Assembly (NCBI GenBank): GCA_027922465.2
Contig: BQMF02000141.1
Span: 248,001 to 312,000, forward strand
Source: Turritopsis dohrnii
Lineage: Eukaryota > Cnidaria > Hydrozoa > Anthoathecata > Oceaniidae
Reading direction: 5' to 3'
DNA length: 64,000 nucleotides
This document shows, piece by piece, positions 1 through 11,500 of this stretch. The position numbers and the translations under genes were made by a program. The number at the start of each line of letters is the position of its first letter. Position 1 is the first letter of the stretch. The notes beneath the pieces were generated by a model, which was not told where the DNA came from, ran no database searches, and saw only the letters and a program-made list of their open reading frames with translations.

Positions 1-1765
1 TGCTTTACATTATCTTTTTTAACAAGTGTGTGGCAGTTAAATTGTTCAAGAAGTTCTAAAAACTCTTCTGATGTAAAAATATCTCCAGCTACGTCATCCC
101 CAAGTGCAGTTTTAACTAACTTTGCTTCATCTTTTGAGAGATAATTTATGAACGATGCCATTAATACATCATCTGTTACATCTCCATACAAGCAGAAAAA
201 CAAAAATGCTTTACTTATGAAGGTTGGAAAATAATTGGTGTCATGAAATCCCTTTACAATAATCTTTCCAATTGATTCCCATTCAGTCATGTAAAGATCA
301 TGGCGAATATATGGAACTCTTTCTTGTTCACCAATAAAAAAAGCATCTGAAATTTCTTTCCAAAATGAGGAATATATGTCACGACCAACTCCTGATCCCA
401 AACCTTCTTCAACTTTTCCACGTGGATCAATCCATTTGTAGTTGACTGTGTCATCTAAGTTGATCTATTTACATAAAAATATTGTGAGTAATTTGTAATG
501 AATGAAAAACTATAACATGTTGCCAGAATGAGATTTAATAATATCTTTTAAGATTTATTGAAAAGACATAGAAACTGAATTAAAAGGACAAGATGACACA
601 ACAAAAACCTAGAAGAAAAAACTTAAAGGCCAGTGCAATTATTTTGATCTCATTCTGATAGGAATAGATATTTCAAGTACATCCAAATAGACCCACATTC
701 ACAACATACCTCTTTTTTCATAAATGCTTCCATCATATCTGACCTCAATTTTAACCGGTGAATAGAAATATTATGTATTCTTGGTGGATTTTCGTTATCT
801 ATAGTTTCCGAGGTGTTGCTAGGAAGTGTTATATCTGCTGTCAAGTTCACATCCGGTGATTGTGCTTGAACATTAAAATTTCTCATCCTCCTTTCCCTCA
901 ATTCTTCAAGTGAAGGTAATGTTTCTTCTTCTGCAGTGGGTTCTGCAGTGGCTTGTGGATGCTCGGTTAACTGACTCAAACCATTTTCATTCAGCTTTAG
1001 AAAGTCTTGACATATTATACTCTGCATCTTGGATACATTTTAAACAATCTGTTCCCAAGTATGTGCAGGCACAGACTGCGCATATATGACGTTTACCAGA
1101 TGTTACAGTTGCTGCTTCTGCTTTTTTTTGTTCTTGATCTTCAATATTACAAACATCAGGATCTGTAAGAAACTCATTCTCTCTATAATCGTGTGAAGTT
1201 GTGGGCATATTACCGTAGTCTACAATTTTGTAGATAATATGAAAAAACATTTACTGAGGAACAAGCCTTTTTTACTGATAAACTCCCAAAGATTTCTATC
1301 TTCGGACACACTTTCACCATTAGGGCCACACAAAGATATATAACATTCAGTTTCATGTTCAAGAAAGCTGTTCATACCATAATTATCAAAGTAAAGGTTT
1401 GATACTTTTGCTTTAAGTTCTCCAAATGTTATTGGGAGTCCTTCCTCTATCTGCAAGAATCTGTAGCCACCACCATCTTTTGCCTTCACTATGCCATAAC
1501 TTTCTTTATGTGAATCATAACGCGACCATTTAACCTGGAACTTTTTCATTTTAATGGGAGCAGCATTCGTTTTTGAAACATTATTCTTTTGCTGTAATTT
1601 TGAATTCTTGCTACCTCTTATTTTGGACAGCAAATTACTTAGCCTCCTTTGTGTTTGTCCGTTCTTGGAACTGCTACTGGAGTCACTTGTTACTTCTGTT
1701 GTGTCATTTGTAGCTTGCACTTTCTTTAACTCCTCGTGTACTATTCCTCTAATTACATTTTCCAT
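1..1765 (-). CDS. HECT-like domain protein, 3' part beyond left edge
   Basis: Four exons are inferred: 1765-1255, 1219-1021, 974-710 and 464-1 (open to the edge). All junctions are GT-AG and all phases agree, giving at least 479 residues. Exon 1 (start MENVIRGIVHEEL) holds a basic Ser-rich segment and then a conserved-looking block. Exon 2 has a small Cys cluster (CAVCACTYLGTDCLKC). Exon 4 reads GLGSGVGRDIYSSFWKEI, like the first part of the HECT E3 ubiquitin-ligase lobe in a divergent animal family; the catalytic Cys end would lie left of the window. Two introns are very short (35 and 46 bases), while the third is 245 bases. The alternative is a frameshifted pseudogene, but exact phase agreement argues against that. 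Ubiquitin-ligase activity is inferred only; no catalytic residue is visible. Confidence 0.6.
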
Positions 1766-1865
1766 ATTAGTTTTAGATCCACATGTGAGTTGTTAGTTAA
1801 AGATGGCTTCTTCGGAAACAAAACAATTTTGCTAAAAGTACGGCGACGATTATAAAGTTTCATAA

Positions 1866-2096
1866 TTTTGAATAGAAGTTCGAAGAAGAAAAAGTGAATA
1901 GAAGTTCGAAGAAAAAGTGAATAGAAGTTCGGAAAAAAACGAATAGAAGTTCGGCAAAAAAACGAATAGAAGTTCCAGAAAAAACGAATAGAAGCTCGGG
2001 AAAAAATGAATAGAAGTTCCGAAAAAACGAATAGAAGTTCGGGAAAATGAATAGAAGTTCGGAAAAAATGAATAGAAGTTCGGAAAAAATGAATGG
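1866..2096. repeat. Minisatellite, unit about 18-20 bp
   Basis: About a dozen tandem copies of a GAATAGAAGTTCGGAAAAAA-like unit, with variable A-run length and occasional C for G changes. It lies about 100 bases upstream of the start of the leftmost gene. Open frames through it are repeat-translation artefacts. Confidence 0.9.
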
Positions 2097-2132
2097 AAAA
2101 CTGACCCTTCGGTGCCATCGTAGATATGTATA

Positions 2133-2566
2133 CATACACGCTTTCAATGTAAATGACTTTAAATTTAAATGACTTTAATGCATACGAAATAGTTTGTGGA
2201 ACAATCATTTCGTCATTGGCATTTACTCTTTATTACGATTTCTCCATCGTAGTGTTATTCAAGGTACATTAATGTAAAGCCCTGTATCTTGATGATTTAA
2301 CAGGTGAGAGTTAAAATGATTTAGAGTGTATTGGTTCAAGATACTCCTTACCTCTTGAGGTCTACATTTTAAACCTTGCATATTTTCATTTCGAACTAGG
2401 TATCAGTCTTTCAGTCTTTCACTTCATAATTTTTTTAAAAGACACTATCGATGATGTTATACATTAATTGTTATTCTGTTTGTTTTGATAAGGAAAGTTT
2501 TAAAAAAGACTTGACTGTTATGAAAGGAATTTGCCGTTATTTGCCGTTATTTAATTTGTTGTTGTT
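2133..2566 (+). promoter_or_regulatory. Duplicated 5' flank of the exonuclease gene
   Basis: The sequence just upstream of the exonuclease ATG is repeated at about 18475-19245, including a tandem TTGCCGTTAT motif about 20-40 bases before the ATG in both copies. Long stretches match almost exactly, such as the ATTACGATTTCTCCATCGTA block. No TATA box was assigned. The promoter role is inferred from position and from both copies keeping the same spacing to the start codon. Confidence 0.55.
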
Positions 2567-5500
2567 ATGATGAGCCGAAAACTTCCAGCATGGATGCTGA
2601 CGACTGCGAAACAGGATAAGAGAGAAGGTAAACTAATTATAATTACGCGTGTTGAGAATTTGTTATTATAAGAACTGTGATATTAGGTCATAAGCTTAAG
2701 CAACGGGGGTGAAAATATTCTAAGGGGTCACTATATTCTACTACAGATCACCATCTGCGTAGAATATGTTGTTTCATGTTTATTTACTGTTTTCTAACTT
2801 CATTATCATATCTGTTCACTCGTGTTATGAAGGGTTACTGGACTTGCTAAACATCTCAAAATTTCGTAAATTTTCACTAATCACGATTTTACATTGTAGA
2901 TAACAAAGTGTGTGAAAATTCCACGAGCAGCGTATGTAAATTTCGATCATATAATTTTCGTTTTATTTCAAAAGTGGTTTTCCCTAATAATTGAGATGTT
3001 CGGATTTAACTCTTATATTTCCACTAGAAATTTCGTCATTTTTAATAGTGGGCAAATTTGTTGAAAAATCACTGCGAAGGAGTGCATTTCTATAGAAATA
3101 TACACGCTATTTCAATAAAAACGCTCTCTATCAAAGTGTTTTTTGATGATTTTGCCCACTGGTTATATTCAAATGAGATATTAAAAGTTAAGCTGAAACA
3201 CACATGGTAAGCAACTCCTATGCTTGCGCCATGCTTGCGCCATGCTTCTTATCCGTCTTCATTAGGAAACGCTGTACTCTGATGTCCCGTATTTAAGATT
3301 CTCTGGTAAAGTTGTATATTGTAATCGCAAGGACGAATGTAACTTCATATGTGAACAATTGAATAAAGATGGTGGAGTGTTTGGTTTTGATATTGAATGG
3401 AAAGTATCCTTTAAAACCGATGATTACAGAAAAACTGCTGTTTTACAACTATGCAACGCACACACTGAATGTTATGTTTTTCATTTGTGTCATATGGCTG
3501 GTATGTTTCATCATTTGCAACCTTAAACCCAAGCCTATTCTTTTTATTTCAAACAAGAGCTAAGTTGGAGGTTGTGTGGTGCTCGAAATGTCACAAAAAG
3601 TAAGCATAGGTATCCATCATACCCACCACCAGATGGGATAAATTAATAAACAATACCTTTACATATGCTCTTGAAAAAAACTATGTTTCAACTTTGTTCA
3701 ACATTGGAGATCATACAATCCTCCAATCTTAAGTGAGTTATTTTGGCTGTTCTGTAGAAAATAAAACTGAAGAACAACCAAATGTTCAAATCGTTGATAT
3801 CTCGTTTTCAATCAATATTTTCATGTTGACAGGTATACCTTCTGAACTAAAAAACCTTCTTCAATCTCCACACTCGATCAAGGTCGGCGTAAATATAAAC
3901 GGGTATGTTTGAATTCCTTTCTCCTGATAATAGTTTGAACGCTGAAAAAGTATCGCTGTTTTTTTATGATTTTGGGAATTCTTCTCACATCAGCGGTAAG
4001 TCAACTACTAGTTGCAAGTCGGCGGGCAGAATAACCAACCATTGCGGATGGAAGCCCAAGGACTTGGTTACAGTTACTTACTTATCTCATACTCACTTAC
4101 TTACGAGAATCATTTCTCTTCAAATTTCTCACCTTCGAACGAATAAGAATAATAGTAAGTATTTGAAAAGTGTTATCAACCACGAACGTGATAAAATCAT
4201 GAGAGTAGGAAGTGAGCTGCTACAAGCATCTGGAATACAAGATGACCAACAGCAAACACCAAAATTGATCAGCCGGAAGTACCTAAACTACATCTTGCAG
4301 AGAAAACTGGACCTGTTCCGAAATAAGGAAATACACGGCTGTATTAAAAAAAAATTAGTGACAACCCAGCCATCGATCAAACGGCGTCAAGAGAACGGAT
4401 AACCAACAAATACGTCTCTTCACATTTCGAAGCATGCGCTTGTGCAATCTAGCAACTGAAAAACAACAACAAATGTCGACTATGCAAGAGCCAAGTTGAG
4501 GGCGTTGCATGCGTCATCAGTAGCTATCCAAAAATGTCATCACGCTACTACCTCCGCTTTGACACGACCTTGTTGCGAAATTTGTGTTCGAACAGCTGAG
4601 AAAAAAGGCTAATCCTGCAGCTACTCTAAGGTCCTTAATACAAGGGGGGGTCTTTATAGTAGGGGGGGTCAGAAATTTTCCAAAAAGTTAATAAGCGGGG
4701 GGGTCTTTATAGTAGGGGGGGTCAGAAATTTTCCTCTTTCTGCTCTTAAAAACTTTCGCGGATTAGTCAGGCAGCTACTTGCATAAAAAAATGAGAAACT
4801 ATGCAAAGAAGGGGACAATCCAAAAGATAGTGAAATATGTTCTTAAGATAATCAGTATTAATTATTTTTTTATCGGAGCATCTAAAATTATTTATTAAAC
4901 AAGTTATCACAAAAAGAAAAATCACGCTATTCCAACAACAACAAACTAAAATTTCTCCGCCATCTTTCCTTCCTTCTAGACAAATCGGAAAATCGAAAGT
5001 ACATATACAGGGGGAGCAATAAATGAAAAATAATCATTCATTGTATCATTTAAAAAAAAAACAAACAAAACCCTTGTTACTTTTAAATAAAATGTTTTAA
5101 AAAAATATACGTTCGATGTCTTTGTTCAATGTTTTCATAAAAAAATCTTTGTAACATTATTATTTTCAAAAATGTTGAACCCCCGTCTATTATTTCGAAC
5201 GCTTAAAGATTCCATTATGTCTGGGAAAAAACAGCAATGTTTTATCGCGGGTGCACGAAAAGAAGAACAAAAAAAAAAACTGTCGGCAGGAAAAGAGACG
5301 AAAGGTGTTCCTTTTTGTGCCAAACGACACTTTTTTTCAGAGCTGTGATATTTTTTTGGACGGTTTTGCTAAGATTGATAAAAAGTGTTTCAGTGGTTTT
5401 CTTGTGATATGAGAGCGAATCATTTCTTTACCTTCTTTGAACACTTTTATTAATAAACAGCTGCCCGTTTCCAGGCCATTTTCCTATTGTTCTATTTGTA

Positions 5501-8500
5501 ATGACATCGTCATAGTGCAATCTTCATCTCCCCATATGATAGCCCTCAGGGGCGGCAGAACCGGCGGGGGGTCTTTACCCATTGCTATTGTCATTCATTG
5601 AATCTATTGGTGAAGATGACCACAAAACAAATGAAGCTTCTGGTAGGGACGTCATCGCCGAAATCGTTGTTCTGATCGAGTAGTACTCACGGAAAAGAGA
5701 GCAAAAATTGCAATCAATCAAACTATTGGTTGAGGAAGGGGATGATAGCGTTACTCTAATCCGCATCAGCGAACTTTCAACTACCTGTGTTGGACTGTTC
5801 GTGCGAATTGATAGAAATTTTTAAGGAAAACCTTTTTAACACGTGCTTTACACCTTTTACCCATGAAAATATTTCTTGATTCCTTAAAGCCGGGTTCACA
5901 TTTATGTAATTTTGTTACATAAGGCCCAAATTTCATTCATTCTCTGACCTTATGTAGCGCATAAGAAAACAAACATAAGGCAAAACATAAGAATTTTCGC
6001 AAATGTGGCCATTTACATAAAGTCTTATGTATTTCTTATGTGTTACATAAGGTCTTATGTTCAAAAACCTTATGAACAAAAAGTTTTGTTCATAAGGTTT
6101 TGTACATAAGCGTTACATAAGAAAGAAAAAGGAAAAAACGTTCGATTGTAATTAAAACGTTCGATTGTACAATAAAAACACGTTCGATTATAAACTTTAT
6201 GATAAAAATTGTTTACGTTCTTATATGCAACATGGGTGAGGAATTGGCAATAACTGTACAGCAATACCCTGTCTTGTTTGATAAATCAAACAAAGAATTC
6301 CATCGGAAAGATGTGAAGAGAAATGCTTGGAAAGCCGTAGCAGACCAAATGGGAATGGAAAACGGTGAGTTATTTTGCTTTGTTTTTAAAAATCTATTCA
6401 GGAAATGTTTGTATCAATCCTCCCAAGAATTTCAAGTTCATTTTTTGTCTTGCAGGAGAGGAGGCAGAAAAAGCCTTCCAAAAATTACGTGATCGCTATA
6501 CACGGGCAAAAAAGGCATACCGAGAGGGCTCAAAGTCTGGAACTTCATCAAAATCAATGGAGAGTGCCCGGACAAAGCTTGATAGCTTGAAATTTATGAC
6601 ATGGTTAGAGGATTATATTCAACCAAGAAAATCTAGATCAAACATAGCTCTCGAGAATTCAACAGAAAGTGTTTACGAATATGAAGAAGATTCAGAAGCT
6701 GACGAAAATGACAACTCGTTAGACATGGAAGCGCAACCAATGGAAAAAGCAATAAAGTCTACAAAGATACCAAACCATGAGAGTACCAGCGTTAAAAGCA
6801 CGAAGATCTCAAAAAAAAGAAAAGCTGACGACGAAGATGAAGAATTAAGCCTTATCAGATCTGTTGCGGCCAAAGCTATCAAAGATGAAGATCGTTTTGA
6901 TATTTTTAGCAAATATATTGCAAACAAGATGAGGAAACTAGGGGAAACTCTGTCCGATGATGCTATCGATAATATCGAATTGGCAATAACTTCACTGCTT
7001 GTGCAATCGAAACAGCAACATTACAATACAACAACTCAAGCATCAAATGATGTTTCATACTTAGATATGCTGAACAATTGAATAGAGTTTATTTGTTTTA
7101 TTTTCATGTTTTATTTCTACAGTACCTCAAAAGTTATTGTAATATCTTTACACAATAACAATAAAGCTTTCCTCGTTTTAATGTCTTCATTAATCATTCA
7201 CTCCCAGTCCTTCTAATATAATTGAGTTGCCAAGAAAGTGAACCTTCGCTTACAAAGTAATTCGACAGATTTTCTCGAGTCTGGATCGCAGTAGCAGCGT
7301 ATCTGCTATTCCTTACTCGTCTTATGGGTCTCAAATTACTTCCGCCGATCTCAGAACGCCAGCTTCCTTCAATTAATTCACCTGAACTGCTTTCATTATC
7401 CACAAAGCCTGAAGGAGTATAGGTGGCATTATCTGTTTGTCGCAGATAGTTGTGTAAGGCGACGGTAGCAAGAATGATTTTCTCCACTTTTTCCGGTGCA
7501 GCATTTATAGGAGTTTGAAAAACCCTCCAACGAGAAACTAATATGCCAAAGGTATTTTCAATTATTCGCCGGGCTCTTGATAGTCGATAGTTGAAAATCT
7601 TTCTCCTTTCGTTTGTTAGAGCTTTCCCAGAAAAAGGTCGCATTAGCCAGTTTTGAAGAGGGAAAATCTCGTCTCCAACTAGGAAATATGGGAATTCATT
7701 ATCAGTCCCTTCAATAAGCTCCGATTCGGGAACACCCATTTGGTTTCTTTCAAACATTTTGCCCATGTTTGAATTTTTCAACACACCACTGTCATTATTG
7801 GACCCATATTCACCAACATCAACCAGCGAAAAGCAGTATCGAGCATCACAGATGGCAAGTAAGACCATACTAAAAAAACCTTTATAATTGTGCCATAAAG
7901 TACCAGTATTCGCAGGTTTCCTGATGCAAACGTGTTTACCATCCAATGCCCCAATACAATGAGGCATATTCCAAAATTCCGAAAAGTCATTGGAAATTTT
8001 TTTCCAGTGTTCAGGTGAAGAAGGTGGTTTAACATACTCAGCTAAAACATCCCAAAGAGCTGAGCATACTTCAAAAATGATGCAATTTATTGTTGATCTT
8101 CCTAATTTGAAAGAAAATGCTAAGTCGCGTTGACTGTTTCCAGTTGCTAGATATCTCAAGGTTACTGCTAGCCTCTCTTCTGTGGAAATTGGAACTCGAC
8201 AGCGAAATTCTTTTGATATCTTTGGCCTTAGAAGGTCGGCTAATTGATCGAATCTTTCAGGCGACATCCTAACGTATCTGAAAAAAAGTTCATTTAGTGT
8301 TATACTAAACTTTCTAAAATTGAAACATTTCGAACATTTACCAATGTTAACTTACTGGAAAAATCCCCTCCGATCAGTTGATCTGGACAACTGTAAGATA
8401 GTTTGGTAAGCTCCAAGCTCTGATCTTGCAGCGTTAATTGGTTTAACCCACATTCTTTTACTCTTCACGATTTTTCTTGTTCTTCTCCTGCGTCTTATCA

Positions 8501-11500
8501 GGAGAAGCAAAGTAAGTAATTGACGTTTGTTGATGACCGCCATCTTGTCTGTCTCATACAAAATGGTTATGTGTGATAAAGTCACATAAATGTGAACAAA
8601 AGTGTACATAAGGTTTTTTCTACATAAGACCTTATGTAAAAATACATAACATAACATAACATAACGCCTTATGTAAAATGTGCATAAATGTGAACCAGGC
8701 TTAACTATAATTAAAAATTATGAGTGTGTTTTAGCCAATCTAGAAAACCGAAGTTTCATAATTTTCTTGACCTTCAGAAGAGGATATTTTGCCCCTCACT
8801 TTCAAAAACGCTGCGCGGGCCCTGCCCTGAATGCTGTCATGCGATACCAGCACTCCACGCATTCACTGGTAACGATTATACCAGCGCGTTCTATGGAGTT
8901 GGAAAAACTACAGCATTTAAGTTGTTGCAAGCTTCTGAAGAATTCAAAGCTACTTTTGCGTCATTTGGGAACTCTTTTGGCATCGACGCCACATTGCTCC
9001 AAAACATAGAGGCGTTTGTCTGTCTGCGATATGCACGCAGTTAAATGTAATGACACCAACGAAGCCCGTTCAAAAAAGTTTTGTTCGAGTCGCAAGGCTC
9101 CCGAACCACAGAAACTACCACCAACAAGAGACGCTTTACTGTGTCATTGCAAGCGAGTGTCATATGTGACAGCAGTCATAGAAAGATCTCTCGAAAACAA
9201 CCCCGAGATACCAAGTCCCATTGGTCATGGATGGAAAATGGAGGCTGGTGTCTTAACCATTGACTGGAAGTTGCTTCCTGCAGCACCAGTCGACGTCATC
9301 GAGTTGAAATTTGACTTGAAATTTGATTATGATACTTCTGATGAAGATAATGATGATGGCGATAGTGACAATGAAGGAAATCTTAGTGAATAATGTACAT
9401 AATGCAGTTGGGCGCTATTTCCTTTTCGCACCCCACTAAATGTATTTGCCATATTTTTTTATTAGTTGGCTCTTCTTCACGGAGATAAAAAATAATCCTA
9501 AGCCTGACCCTAAAACATCCTAGAAGGAGAGTGAGGGGTGCGAAAAGGAAATCGCACCATGTAGTAGCAAGTCGTTTATCCTTAATAACTTTTTTTAGGT
9601 TCAAAATCACACCATGACATAATTGGGCTTTTAATTCAGCATAAAAAAACCTATCGAATGATATAATAATACTTGAAAAATTTCGAAAAAAATTTTGGTT
9701 TTATTCTGTGACGTCATCAAAATAAAAATCGTACTGGACACGCCCAGTAAATAATTTCAGATATTCCGGCAATGATTTTCTAGTTCTAAGGGATGATATC
9801 TAGCAGTTAAAAGTAGTTTTACATTGTCCCTCTCATTTCCAATTTTTTTTGCAAGTAGCTACCTGACTAGATCTGCCATTTCAATCTTTCAATGAGCAAC
9901 AGATAACACTCATTCACTAACAAAGCAATGGAATGTCATCCTTTATTTAAAACTTTTTGTACACTGCAATGTCTTCATTTACTACTAAGAAAAAACTTCA
10001 CAGAGACTTTACAAAAACAAAGAACAGTCTACGCAGCACGTGATGAAAATTAATAAGCGGGGGGGTCTTAATAAGGTCCGGGGGGGTCGGAAAAAAGTCG
10101 AAAAATTAATAAGCGTCCCCCCCCCTTGTATTAAGGACCTTAGAGTAAAATAAAGTTAGAAAGCGATAAATTTGTCCAAGTTGCGGGTGACATTAATTAC
10201 TTGTGGAACGTGTCGTTGGAGCTTTAGGAACTGTTCCAAAAGATTAAACCAGAACATAGAGCTATTAGGTTTCAACAAATGGTCAAATTTATACAACGAA
10301 AATCTATATTAGGAACAGTACAAATCTGTTAAACATTTTTAAGTTTTAAGTGCTCAACTTTTCGTAATATGATGCACATTTGTTTGTGAATTATTCTTGC
10401 CTCAGTTACCTCTAACTTTAATTCCTCGTAGTTAATTTTGCTTACCAACATATCTGATCTGTGGTTTGGAAATTCTAGTTTTGTTTTTCTAATCCCTGCT
10501 TAAATTTGATAGCTAACTTAAGAGAAGAAATTTTGGCTGGAAGAAAGTTTGGCGGACCAGCTTATCTGCCAATTCCGACGCAATTTGGCGGAATTTATTT
10601 TGGTGGATCGCGAAAAAAATAAATTTGACGGAAATTTATTTTGTCGGTTAAGGAAACTTTTCATATTTAGCCGAAATTAATTTTGGCGGATGCCCCCAAT
10701 AATCAATTTTACATTAAGTGGTTCGATAGAATAAAGAGACAAAATATTTAAATGAGAAGAGGAAAATCCATCATATGATGGAGCGTTTTTCAAAAAACAA
10801 AAACATTACAGGTTTTTATTACAGTAATTTACAAATCAATTTATCATCTATCATAAAATCGAAAGCGTTTCGTTCAAAGTCAATAGTATCAATTTGCCAC
10901 TGATTTTTTGTCGTCGCCATCGTCTTGCACGTTGAGAAACTCATTTAAAAAGAAGAAGAAATTAAATTAAAAGAAGAAAAAGAAGACATCAGAACCTTTT
11001 TCTCACGGTTCAGAGAGAGCCAGCATAAAAAGATAAGAGTCAGAAGAGACCAACAATCGTTAGTACTGATTGATACAAAATGAAATAATGATGTGCAATG
11101 CTGAAATTCTAGCATTTTATACCTTTTAATTCCTTTTGAAAAAAAGGAAAATTTCTTCCCGCCAAAATTTCTTCCCTTTTACTTCCCGTTTAAAACCTTT
11201 TACTATTTATTTTGTTTTAAACTGCTCATTTATATTTTAAGAATCCTTGCCCTCGGGAAGAAAGCTGGAAATTGTAAATTAAAAATGAAATATTAAATGT
11301 ATGTTTAACTATAAACAAACTATACTTTAAGAAGCAAGCTTCTTTCATCGTTACGTTTGTTACACCAGTAAATTGCACAATCAACAGGATATGACACAAT
11401 CAACTGTAAATGTCGTTTTTTCCTTTCCTTAACAGGGATGCGGAGCGAATTAACGTTGACTACGGTGTGCAAGTGAGAAACACGATCGATCTTTCACAAC

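Larger units (their letters stand above)
5887..8700. mobile_element. Complete PIF/Harbinger element
   Basis: The terminal inverted repeats read GGGTTCACATTTATG (left) and TGGTTCACATTTATG (right, reversed). The element is flanked by a 3-bp TTA duplication (5884-5886 and 8701-8703), as expected for this superfamily. Inside each end are many ACATAAGG/CCTTATGT repeats. The element carries the two expected genes in convergent orientation: a MADF/Myb-like protein (+) and a DDE transposase (-). Both frames are intact after splicing, so it may be young or autonomous. Confidence 0.92.
4624..10145. mobile_element. TA-flanked DNA transposon with long inverted ends, interrupted by a Harbinger
   Basis: The ends are inverted copies starting CTCTAAGGTCCTTAATACAA (left at 4624, right ending at 10145), each flanked by TA. 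The similarity continues inwards through G-rich stretches (GGGGGGGTCTT) and the motif TAGTCAGGYAGCTACTTGCA near 4770 and 9860, so the inverted ends exceed 200 bases. The right half contains a decayed coding region (8780-9393). A PIF/Harbinger copy sits inside at 5887-8700. The superfamily is unassigned: a TA duplication fits Tc1/mariner-like or related groups. I see no DDE domain of its own. Confidence 0.75.

Noticed and set aside
1753..2208. Long minus-strand frames rich in Phe (151 and 95 codons)
   Set aside because: They are translations of the GAATAGAAGTTCGG minisatellite; the repeat unit explains the pattern.
3905..4402. 165-codon open frame in exonuclease intron 4
   Set aside because: It covers a SINE fragment and simple sequence and starts at the donor of exon 4. 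No domain.
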